The position numbers and the translations under genes are program-made. The notes below the pieces were generated by a model. That model ran no database searches. It was not told where the DNA came from and was given only the letters and a program-made list of their open reading frames with translations. From the NCBI RefSeq assembly GCF_964204645.1, contig NC_134028.1, positions 27,068,153-27,132,152 of the forward strand: a stretch of 64,000 bases of DNA, in the 5' to 3' direction. How positions within the stretch are numbered: position 1 is the first letter of the stretch; each line of letters starts with the position of its first letter. The DNA is from Tubulanus polymorphus. Lineage: Eukaryota; Nemertea; Palaeonemertea; Tubulaniformes; Tubulanidae. Positions 43,750 to 55,700 of the stretch are shown in pieces.

Positions 43750-46700
43750 TTAATGCTTATAAGAAGAAGCGATGATATTCTCTCCGCCGAGGTGAAATAT
43801 CTTATCCAACCATCGATCGGGTAGATGAGATAACACGAATACTTTCAGCCGAACTCGTAAATTGGGGACATATCTGGATTTGGGTCTCTCGGAGCAAACC
43901 GCGTCCATCATTTCATCGACCACTTCATTCGGGTTAGGAAGACTCCGACTCAGTACTTTTCGGATGGTTCGTTTGATGAAATGGTCGAAATAAACTTGTC
44001 CGTAAGCTTGTTGTATTTCATGGGGTGAATTGTTCCAATGAGTTGTCGCTTCTTGAGTGACTCGATCGACCGCGGTCAGATTCGTGCTGAAACAATATTT
44101 TCATGACTAGTTTGAAGTGACGTTTGATATCCATTACCCTATAATTCTAAGTTTATTTCTCAAAAAGAAATCATCACAAACTGATTATCTAAAAACGTTA
44201 ATAAAGGTGCCCTAATAAACAGGCATGTAAGAGTCTTTGGTTACACGTAGAATAGAAATGAACTGAGTCTGGTTGAAATAATGCTGTCAAACTCAGTCAC
44301 GCATTTCACCAACTTATTATCAAACATTATTAGTAATGATCATACAAAATGAAGCGAAAAAAGACTTCAAATGAAATCGTCGATCTTTCTGTATTTTTAA
44401 GCACTTTATTAAGATCAGAACCGGCTTAATCTAATTCTGCGTAACCAGCAATAGATGAAAACAAACTTTCATCAAATGGATTTTTTCTATCTTAGAATAG
44501 GGCGGACAAATAACAGGATTAACCCTGTTATTTGAAACAAGGAGTTTGATTTTGATATCGGAAATCGAAGTACAGACATTCGTGTGATGGGCGGTGGTAG
44601 TTATTAGTGGTACATATCAAACTAATGAATGAACTGATTCCTCCTGTAATGAGGTTGTGTTCTGTCACCGTTTATGTCTGTTTGTTAATAACCAGTTAAT
44701 CGAACACACTGAGTTTGGGCCGTTTTAAGGCTATGCTACGCGTTCCCTGTCGTCAGTTCGTGTAGCTCGGGGCATACTACTGAAACTCATTGAAAGGAAA
44801 TTACTTTACATTTGTTACTCCTGAGTGTGATTATAATCAGGCTTAAGAAATGCCATCAAATATATAAGCGCGTAGTCTTTCTGACTGCGTATTATAATGG
44901 ACCAATGATAGGAATTGTCTCATCGTAGTTCAAAAAATGGAAGAGAAAACAATAAAAAATTCAGACCTTTTACATTCATTACCCGAAGAACTTCGAGGTT
45001 ATGTACTATCGGCTCTCAATATACGACCGTCCTTTACCCATAACTCTCTGCGCTATTTCTGAATAGCACAATCGCGTTATTTTCACGCGTCTGCGATTCT
45101 ATGTAGATATATCACCAACACTGTGACACCAGGCCAACACTAGGATAATTACGTTTATCACCAGGCCAACACTAGGGTTTCTGCGTTTATTACCAGGCCA
45201 AAACTAGGGTTTCTGCGTTTATTACCAGGCCAAAACTAGGGTTTCTGCGTTTATTAAACAGGCCAAAACTAGGGTTTCTGCGTTTATTACCAGGCCAAAA
45301 CTAGGGTTTCTGCGTTTATTCACCAGGCCAAAACTAGGGTTTCTGCGTTTATTAAACAGGCCAACACTAGGGTTTCTGCGTTTATTCACAAGGCCAACAC
45401 TAGGGTTTCTGCGTTTATTCACCAGGCCAAAACTAGGGTTTCTGCGTTTATTCACCAGGCCAAAACTAGGGTTTCTGCGTTTATTAAACAGGCCAACACT
45501 AGGGTTACTGCGTTTATTCACAAGGCCAAAACTAGGGTTTCTGCGTTTATTCACCAGGCCAAAACTAGGGTTTCTGCGTTTATTAAACAGGCCAACACTA
45601 GGGTTTCTGCGTTTATTCACCAGGCCAAAACTAGGGTTTCTGCGTTTATTCACCAGGCCAAAACTAGGGTTTCTGCGTTTATTAAACAGGCCAACACTAG
45701 GGTTTCTGCGTTTATTCACAAGGCCAACACTAGGGTTTCTGCGTTTATTCACCAGGCCAAAACTAGGGTTTCTGCGTTTATTCACCAGGCCAAAACTAGG
45801 GTTTCTGCGTTTATTAAACAGGCCAACACTAGGGTTTCTGCGTTTATTCACAAGGCCAAAACTAGGGTTTCTGCGTTTATTCACCAGGCCAAAACTAGGG
45901 TTTCTGCGTTTATTAAACAGGCCAAAACTAGGGTTTCTGCGTTTATTCACCAGGCCAAAACTAGGGTTTCTGCGTTTATTCACCAGGCCAAAACTAGGGT
46001 TTCTGCGTTTATTAAACAGGCCAACACTAGGGTTTCTGCGTTTATTCACCAGGCCAAAACTAGGGTTGCTGCGTTTATTAAACAGGCCAACACTAGGGTT
46101 TCTGCGTTTATTCACCAGGCCAAAACTAGGGTTTCTGCGTTTATTCACCAGGCCAACACTAGGGTTTCTGCGTTTATTCACCAGGCCAACACTAGGGTTT
46201 CTGCGTTTATTCACAAGGCCAACACTAGGGTTTTTGCGTTTATTAAACAGGCCAACACTAGGGTTACTACGTTAATTCACCAGGCCAACTAAATTCTAAT
46301 TCTCTAAACCCTGAACCCTCTAAACCCTCAAACCCAAACCCTAACCCAATTAGAGTTTACAGGGTTAGGGTTTTTTAGGGGGGGGTTAAGCTTTAGAGTA
46401 CCACAATCGCACGCTATCCTTTTGCGATCATATACGATCGTATGAATCGCATTTTACGTTAGTGATATTCAATTCATATAATTGTAGAATTGTAGAATAG
46501 CGTTCTGAAACCATAGAATCGCACATTACACTTTATTTTCTTAAATTATTCTTGAATAGAATCGATCGCAAATACTGTGAGATTGTGCTATTCAGAAATA
46601 CCACACAGTTTTCTATTCACCTGTAAAGGGTCGGTTCTACAGTGCTGACCATCACTTCAAACGCGGCCATTTCTCTCCTCAGACAGTCAGAGAACGCGAT

Positions 46701-48334
46701 ACACGCGCTTTTAGACATCGCGTACGCGCAATACAGAGGTAGATTGAACCTGCCTGAAATTATATATTGAAAATAATACTTCACTTCAAAACTTAACGAA
46801 AAATGACGAGTTATGTGACCTAAGTGTACTAATAACCGATCGTTAAGTCGTAGCCAATAAACAGCGATCGTACACATCACGTGACTTAGGCGTTCGGTTC
46901 AAAAAGATCGCGGATCTCAGGTGAACCGAGTGTAGCTGAGATCCAACAAACTAGTCTTCGTCGAATCGGTGACTCGACTTCGTGATGTGTGACATCAGTG
47001 TTCTTAAAACCGAATAGCAGACGACAATCGGATCGGATGTTAGCGCCACCTGGTGATACCTGCGAGACTCGCTACGTTGATCACTCGTCCTCGAGACTTT
47101 CGTAACATCGGTAGAAATGTTTTCGTCACTCGAACGACTCCCATCACGTTCACCGACATCATCCTTTCAAATTCAGAAGCGGGTGTCCATTCGAGCGGGC
47201 TGAACACAGCAACACCTGCATTATTTACTACTGCCCACAAATCTACATAAAGAAATCCACATTCGTTATACTTTATTCGTTATAACTTAAAAGATTATAG
47301 AAAATTAATGAAAATCGTAAAATCGATTGAAATCGACTTTAAAAGCTGTGTGTGTGTTCATTGTTTTGATATTAAGATAGGAATCAGTGGCCCTCTTATT
47401 TATTTGATTGGTAAATTTAATCTAATTTCACTTGATTTGGTGTCTCGAAATTTCTTCCATCCAGCCGGATCGGAGATAATTAATCAAATACATCGATATT
47501 TGGAAATAACTACATTTCAATGTTAACTAGTAGAATATAGTTAAAGTTTATTTGTGATAGGTTGATGTTACACAGACGTGTGCTACATGGGTAAAAACTG
47601 GTCCAAATCTTAACTCGCAACTATGGAACTAGAATCAGAATTTCGACTGTGAAACTGAATTCAATTCTGATACCTTTATCTCCCAAATTCGACTCTATGA
47701 ATTCCTTCGCCGCGGTTACGTCAGATTCTTTCGTGACGTCACACTTGATGACGTGTATGTTTTCGGTGTATTGGAGTTCTTTAGCCCCGCCCTCACACGG
47801 GTTCAAACACGCCGCAAACACTAAACAATCCAATGATGATAGTCGTTTCGCTGTTAAATGTCCAAAACCACTGTCACAACCTGGAATTATAGATAGATAG
47901 GACCTTTTTCGCTTTGGCTTAAAGTCGGTACTTTGAATATCTGTTACATTTACAATAAAACCGCTTAATGATACTGAACAAACAGATGACGTCACTCGGC
48001 AAACGGATTCTTAGTTCACAGTTACCTTGAATAATTTAGTATTAAGTCGACGAAACAGTGTTTGACTTATCGACAAAATTCTCTTTAATTCCAGCGCAAT
48101 CGAAGATTATTAACGATTAAACATCTTACCTGTGATAAAAACAGCTTTTCCCGATACTGATAGGTGCGGAGGTCGCCTCCAACTGAGGAAGGCGACCCAA
48201 ATAGTCAGTAGAGTACACAGAACAGTAGCTGAGAGGATACTTTCAATATCGGCAAATCCGTTAGTCAACCAGGAAAGCCAAACTAACGTTACACCGATAG
48301 TTACCACAATAAACCTATATCCGCGTGGAATCAT
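43750..48334 (-). CDS. Membrane-anchored short-chain dehydrogenase/reductase (SDR9C, BDH1/RDH-like), 5 exons, ~354 aa
   Basis: Exons 48130-48334, 47674-47880, 47060-47242, 46621-46753 and 43750-44086, all phase-consistent. The N-terminus has two hydrophobic stretches (FIVVTIGVTLVWLSWL and LSATVLCTLLTIWVAFL) suggesting a membrane anchor. The Rossmann core is complete: cofactor loop ITGCDSGFGHLTA, CDVT (Asp of the NAD-binding strand), VVNNAGVAVFSPLEW, NVMGVVRVTKTFLP, RGRVINVASLAG (catalytic Ser), and YCAYAMSKSACIAFSDCLRR (Y-x3-K). The TGCDSGFG loop and C-terminal layout fit the family containing retinol, 17-beta-hydroxysteroid and 3-hydroxybutyrate dehydrogenases, which oxidise alcohol groups with NAD(P). 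The substrate is not deducible. The last intron (about 2.5 kb) houses the 33-bp satellite. Confidence 0.9.
45129..46288. repeat. 33-bp satellite, ~35 copies, in last SDR intron
   Basis: The unit contains CAGGCCAAAACTAGGGTTTC then TGCGTTTATTCAC. Three recurring variants differ at AAAAC/AACAC, CACC/CACA and TAAA. Since 33 is divisible by three, the reverse strand (sense of the host gene) stays open for about 330 codons as repeats of NKRRNPSFGLV, without an ATG start. First and last units are diverged. Confidence 0.97.
46305..46385. repeat. Telomere-like interstitial sequence
   Basis: CTAAACCCTGAACCCTCTAA, AAACCCAAACCCTAACCC and, inverted, ACAGGGTTAGGGTTTTTTAG flank the satellite. They resemble degenerate CCCTAA repeats meeting head to head. 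Confidence 0.7.
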
Positions 48335-49756
48335 TTTCAAGCGACTGAAATAGAAACGACATTGATTTTATTACCAGAGCTCAATACACCTCCACAGCCG
48401 GCTTCTATAGATCAGTCAAAAACCCACTGCATAAAGAAAAAAATAGCGTGTCAACCCAATTCTAGGGCCTTTTTTAAACTGAAAAAAATGACCCAATGCA
48501 CATTTCGTTTTTCTATATTATTGTAGGTTTTTTGCTGCAAAACGCCTCAGTTATCTGAAGATGTTTAATGGATTAAGTAAATAAAGTAACGTGTTCAGTG
48601 ATTTTTCGGTTAATACATTGGGAATATAGGTTAAAATCACAACTTACGATTGTTAGTTGAATATTGGGGCAATAGATCCACAGTTATCGGGTTTGTCGCT
48701 ACAAGGGTTGATACTGGAAATAAACGTGTGTCTGATCGAGTATTATCTAACTCACTAGCTCCATTAGTATTGGTTTTGAACTAATCGCAGTCAGCTATCA
48801 ATGGATTATTGTAGCAGTCCTCATAACCATTGCCTCAGTGCATTATTGATATATTATTATATCAGTATTTAGATGTATAGTTATAATATCTACCCGTAGC
48901 TTTTATGATTGGATCTATATATGTTTTCAATGCCTCGACCTATATTCACAACCAGTGTTTACACATTGAACTGTCGTATCGATTCGATAACACAACTACT
49001 TCATTCGAGTTTTCCGTTGTTTTGTAACTGATAAGGTTTTTAGAGCTCTTACCGCGAGAACTCTGTCCGACGAACTCAAGCTAAAAGGCAAATTTTGAGG
49101 TCTCTAGTGAATCTATCGATGCCAGCAGTATAAATACGACCATTATTTGGTAGATAAAGGAAGTAAATCTGTCGGCACCGCTGACCTGAATTCAATAAAC
49201 ACTTTTAAATCGTCGGGTGTTTCCACTTTGTTGAATGCATTCGGAGCGGCGGTCCTAGACATCTCTGAGTCCTCCAGCGTTCCAAACGAATTCAACTACA
49301 CTAGTATCATCTGTTCAACCACTTGTCTTGGAGTAATTATCTTGACAAGAAGATTAAATTGACAAGATTGACCAGATGACAAGATTGATTGGAGTAAGTT
49401 AGAGTTTAGTGGTACCACCCAATGTATCCACTACCCTACTACTCTCGTGGTGGACTCCAACGCGAACTCCGGCTCCCCTTTCCCCGGCGGATGAATGGTT
49501 CACGGAGCAATCCATAACTGATTCGAACTGAACCCTGGCACGTTACCGCCGCACTAACCGCTAGATGGCACTGCTAACTAGGAAGTGAAAATTTCAGGGA
49601 TTTTGACATTTATGAAAACAACTCATAACTGCAGTTAGGTTACTATCTGAGGGCCGATGTCAGGACTGATTCTAGTAGCGATTCCGTTGGTCTAATAATA
49701 AACCCTGCCCCGAAAAAGGAGAAATGATCGATTAAAACAGTGCCACTGGGTTTAAT
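48335..49756. other. Divergent intergenic region between SDR and SNX29
   Basis: The two genes start head to head about 1.4 kb apart, so their promoters lie here. No exon recognised. A SINE-like tRNA-related segment occupies about 49490-49585. Confidence 0.4.
49490..49585 (-). repeat. tRNA-derived SINE-like fragment
   Basis: On the reverse strand CATCTAGCGGTTAGTGCGG looks like a tRNA D-arm or A box, and GGGTTCAGTTCGAATCAG like a B box with a small insertion. Confidence 0.45.
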
Positions 49757-52700
49757 ATGACTTGTAAGTATCACACCCGCAGCTGCAGGTTCGGCAATCT
49801 TTCTCAACTCGTCGATCTTGTTTTCAAATTAATTGCTTTCTGTATGTGTATATTTAAAGCTGAATCGTATGAATGTGAAAGGAAGAGTTTATTGAATCGA
49901 CTTCTCGACGCAGTTAAACAATGTCAGGTCCGGTTTGGAGGAAAGAAAGAGCTCGCTACAGATGCTGATAGTCGGTAAATCATCATCTCTGGCTAAATTA
50001 CATACCCCGCACTAAATGCATCAATTTTCTTTGTTGACAAAAAGGGAGCACTCAACAACTTTTATAAGTTTCACAAGTCTCCCTGGATCCGGTGTGGATC
50101 CGGCGCTATAGTAGTTAACCCCATTAACTACAGTTACATCAGTAACCTCTCTCTATATATCCCGTCACACACACAGTGGATATTACAAAATCTTCAGAAT
50201 TTGCTGGAGCAAACCTAATATTGCCCCTAAGTGCAGACTTAGCGAACGTAATATTGCCTTTAGGACTGGATTCAATGTGTCTTTAAGGATGTGACAAGTC
50301 CTCCCAAAAATAGCCCCTAGAGTCGCCCCCTAAGGACTCCCTGTGATTATCATTATATTCTCTGCAATAACTGCAATCATGTTTGAACAGTTATTAACTT
50401 GTGATTTGTAATATTTTGCAGAGTTGTTTGTTTATGTAATTATTGGGAAGCAGTTCTTCAACATGGAATTAAACACACTGGTGCTGGGGGTAAAGCCCTC
50501 TCAACTCTTAAGTAAGATACTTCACAAATACCAGTCTGTTCGTTCTATGATCTCATTACTCTGAAATCATCTATACTTTCACAAATCTGATTCAATTGAC
50601 AGGTTTTATTACTTGTCATTGTATAAGACAGTCATCATATCACTGAAATTATCTCTATTTTTGAGTCCCTATTTGTTTTCTGCAATTCAAACACTGATTG
50701 TCCTAGCTATGGATAACTTAAGAGTCTGGGGCTGCAGATGCTCAAAAGTCGATAGTGAATAAGAGAAGTTCATCGTTACTGTAATGTCTTTGTTTGAGCT
50801 ACTGCTGTCTGTGTTGGTCATCTTCACTGAATTCATTCATTTAATGAAGTTGTTTTTACTTGTTTTCAGGCAGGTCACTGAAAAAGCTGGACTGGCAAAC
50901 ATTCCCGGCGTTTCAGATATCAAAAACCTTGAAACAGAACCAGGTATGAATTATTAGAATTCAGTTCTACTCATTTTCTGGATTTAACTCCACAGTTCAT
51001 GACTCGGGTTCCAATTGTGGTTTAAGTTTGACTCAACAGACAGTGTTCCACAGAGATGTTCAATCAGTTCATTTTCATTAAGTTAACTCTCAGTGCAATC
51101 TTCAACTGTTGAACTGGAATGATTTCCCCTCAAGAGTCAATACCTATGACTGTTGAGTGAACGGCCTTTTTAACTCTATTTCATGAACTCAACTGTATCC
51201 GTTTAATGTTTCAGAATTTTTCCATTACGTCAAAGAAATCCTGAACAAACACGAACAACAGAGATTTTTCATGTTGAAGCATATAACGACAGACGCGGGC
51301 CGGGGCCGGGCCTGGCTGCGGGCGTCGTTAAACGAGAACTCATTAGAGAGATACATGCATTGTGTGATCGCAAACGAAACTCTTTTGTCGTAAGTTTTCT
51401 AGAGATAATTTTAAACTCCCTCAATACAGATAGAAAAACCATTCTAAAAAGGTTTCTATTTGTTAATGATCCATATAAAGTTTCGAATGTATCTTATAAT
51501 AGTCATTTTCAGGAATTCTAAAGTTTGTATCAAATAAAGATGGGAGATCATCTATTGGGTCATATACAGCATAAAAATATAATAGCTTTAATATACACGT
51601 ATAAGAATTGAAAATGGCTATTAAGATATATTGGAAATGTTGAATGATTATCAGCTGAAATTCAAATTGAATGACTTTGCATTTTAAGCTGAAAAGAATA
51701 CAATGTTTGGATATATCGAATGTGGACAGATTTCTAATAATCAACTGTATTTACACCGCTATAGACAACACAGTGCTTGATCTATTGATCTCTGATCTAG
51801 TTCACCATTCATAGATACTGTGTACAATGTATGTATATAGAGAGAAAGTGTCTTATTGTTTTAGACCCAATTGCCTTGATAGATAACCTGATAATTTGTT
51901 ACACTTGTGTTTTAAGTTTTATGCACGGTAGTTAAGAATTGTCAGCTCTCATGACTAGTCTCCAGTCCTTGTGACTGGGCCTCAGCTCTTGTGACTAGAC
52001 CCCAGTCCTTGTGACCTGGTCTAAGCTCTCATGACTAGATCCCAGTCCTCGTGACAGGGCCTCGGCTCTTGTGACTAGACCCCTGTCCTTGTGACCGGGG
52101 TTCCATTGATTTCCATAGACCCACAATAACATAAAGAAAAACGAAATGAGCAATTAACGTCTTGATTCTATGGACCGTTTTCTAAAGCTGATTTATTATA
52201 CAGTTATAACATACAGCGATTAGGTTTTAGCCTGTAGCTGATGTAGCTGATGTAGCTGCTGTAGCTGCTGTAGCTGATGTAGCTGCTGTAGTAAACTGTG
52301 AAATCAGAGGTTTTTTGAGTAATATCGGACTCAATCATGTGGCGTTTATATAAATCAGAGCAAGGGAAGATTAATTGGCTAAAGGAAAAATCAAAAATGG
52401 GGCTTCAGTTGTGATAAGATCCCGGTTCTCGTGAGTAGGTCACCTCTTAATGATTGCCTTTTTACTGCGAATGTAAATGATTTGTTTACTTTATAAGGAG
52501 ATGATTTTCTGCTATTTAAGATTATTCGAGCCTTTTTTAAATCAGTTCTTCGGGTGAAATTATAAAAACCTTTATGAACCCATCTCAGATAAACTTTTGA
52601 TCCAGAAAATTTGCACATTATGATAAGATATTGGGAATTCTAAAAATCAACATTGATATCAGTTTGATTTACCCTGAATACCCAACCACATAGATCTATA

Positions 52701-55700
52701 TACAACACTGACTGTACACCTTCCTCACTGCTGTGTTTCTATATGGCACACATTTCCTAGTTGTGTTTCTATATACCTCGAGATGATGATGATCTTAGTA
52801 CACCTCATCACTGTGTAATAACAGTGATAAAAGATGGCAGCACCTGTCAAATATGTTGATATATCAGTAACGTATTGAGTAGGAATTTTATAAAATTTTC
52901 CAAATTATCTCCTGTAATCAAAGGGTTTTAATCATCAATCGTGTATTCTTTATTTCAGTCAATATTATGAGAACTGGGCGTTTCTCAGAGACATGGAGAA
53001 GAGTTCAGTATTACCGAATATGGCAGCAGGTAAAAACTACGCTTTCAGCATCTATCGAAATCTAGATATATTTAATATTCACTGATTTACTGAGACGTTG
53101 AAATCGATATCAATTTTAGGACTAGGATCTATTCTGTTCGCTATAGCGATTGACTTAGAAGGATTGAATACTATTCGTCCTGCTCAGGGTCTCGACGGTC
53201 AGTTCTCATTCTCTCGTCTCGGAGAGATTGAACCGGATGAAGATGCGAAGCCGGTCGTTGTAGCCGTTGAACCTCTACTTTTAGGTAAAAATACAAACTG
53301 TGAAAATAGAAAACAAGTTGTGGATACAGTTCGACAGTCCACTGTTAGGTTTAACACAGTTTGGAATCAGTTTATTTCTAATTCTAGATTCAAATATGAT
53401 CTGAGGACTGAACTGTTTTAATATTTTGCCACCGTTTTATTTGATGATTCTTGTTTTCACTTTTTTCGCAGAGAAGAAAAAAGAAAAGAAAAAGCGAAGA
53501 AAACCGGCAAAACTGGTTTCATTTGATGGAGTTGAACCAGTATGTGGACGCTCCTCACCAACCAGAGTATCCACTCCTCCAGCTCCTCCAGCTCCAAATA
53601 AACAATCTTTCATTCCTTCAAACAGTGATAATTCTTACCGTAACGATGAACTGAATATCAATTCAGCGTTGACAGCTGACGGGATAGCGGCGGATGAATC
53701 GAGAATCAGGACCGCGGCGGATGAATCGAGAATCACGACCGCGGTAGATGAATCGTTGAGTGGAATCACTGGTCAATGCGCTGATTCAATCAGTATCAGT
53801 AGCAGCAGCGCGAGTGTCACTTCCGCTGTCAATGACGAACAAGAATCGTGTATTTACGATATAAAAACTATCAATTCTAGTCAACACGAGCAGGAAACTA
53901 TAGACAATATGACTATAATGACTAGTCAGCGGGATACTAGTCCGTATGCTGATGTAAACAATATGACTAGTACGACTAGTAATCAGTGTTCATCGGATTA
54001 TAATATGACAACAACGGCATTTTCAACTCCACCTTCAACTCTTCCACTAACTCGCAATAACATCAATTGTGATACTGACATGTAAGTATAAATACCACGC
54101 CCTTCACCCAACCCGTGCAGCTGCATCTCTTCCACCAACCCGTGCAGCTGCACCCCCTCCACCAACCCGTGCAGCTGCATCCCCTCCACCAACCCGCGCA
54201 GCTGCATCCCCTCCACCAACCCGCGCAGCTGCATCCCCTCCACCAACCCGCGCAGCTGCACCCCCTCCACCAACCCGTGCAGCTGCATCCCCTCCACCAA
54301 CCCGTGCAGCTGCACCCCCTCCACCAACCCGTGCAGCTGCATCTCCTCCACCAACCCGTGCAGCTACACCCCCTCCACCAACCCGCGCAGCTGCATCCCC
54401 TCCACCAACCCGCGCAGCTGCACCCCCTCCACCAACCCACGCAGCAGTATAAATACCACCCCATCCACCCAACCTGTGCAGCTGCACCCCCTCCACCAAC
54501 CCGCGCAAAAATATTAAATTCCATTCCTTCAAGATTCTATGAAACTCAGTTTTGTAGCAGTCGTGCAAGATTTGACAATTGTATTTTGATGTTCTTAGTT
54601 CTCGGGTGAAAACTCAAGCCTTGAAAACCTTTAGTAGCAAAGATTTGAACTCATAACCCAGTTCAACAGTAACTGTTAAACTGCGTCATGATTAAGTTCA
54701 TGGTGAAGTTTGACTTTGAGTTAAAATGTGTTCAATTTTGCCCGGCATTTTTGGTGTTGCAACTCTGAAGTCAAATTCTAACAGAGAACTACGTGTTCAT
54801 GCTATTGTTTTATTAATAGTTACAGTAATCAGAGTAGATCAGCACCGGTTAGCGATACGCCTGTTACGCTAACTCCGATGACACCAATAGGTGGCGACGA
54901 TGAAGGTTTGATGATATATCCGGCGTCATCGAACGGAAACACATCGGATACAGCATCGATAGATTCATATAACATTCCATCGTGTCCGTATACTGAGAGT
55001 GCTGCTCACGCATTACAACTAGCACAACTCGGCTTATCTGACAAGTAAGTATCATTTATACACTTGAACCCTGAACATTCACAGTCATCAGTTGAACCCA
55101 GAAATGGTTGTTTAAGTCTGCTTTAAAACCAAAATGAGCTTAGACTGGTCTTAAGTTGTTAAGGTCGGCTATGGATCCAAAATGAGCTTAGACTGTCTAA
55201 TGTTGTTAGATAAGTTTTAGAGCGAAAATGAACTTAGTTAGATTGGAGAGAGATAGAATTTTGGGTTACCTTTTATCCATGTTAAAACTGACCAGGATCT
55301 GCTTCGAGGGTTTCATACTAAAACTGAAGTGTAGTTGGTCTGGTTTTGACAAATACTAATCAGGGACAGATTCAGGATTTATTTATATTGATTGTTTAAA
55401 GCATTCCTGCTCTGAGAACTGCTGGAGATGGAAGTAATGATCCGGAATCACCGTCCGGTAAAGAGACGATGTCTACAAGCGAACTGAAACAAGCGGTCGT
55501 AGCGATGATGCTTCGTAAAGACGATGTTGAAGAAGAGAATCGTCAGTTACGAGCGTTGTGTGAAGTCGAACAGGAAACGTCTGCCGGACTGAAAGCAGAA
55601 TTAGAGGAGATTCGTAAATCACATCATATTACAATCGAGAAAGATCAATCACGTATACAAGCATTAACCAGGTGACTATAAACGTTAATACAATATTCCC

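Noticed and set aside
45222-46214. 330-residue repeat protein from the 33-bp array
   Set aside because: No ATG, no splice link or promoter evidence, and openness is explained by the unit length being divisible by three. Kept only as a finding.
54063-54609. Several overlapping 118-164 residue frames
   Set aside because: All are readings of the same 27-bp repeat in both strands. The host exon's own frame stops at once after the donor.
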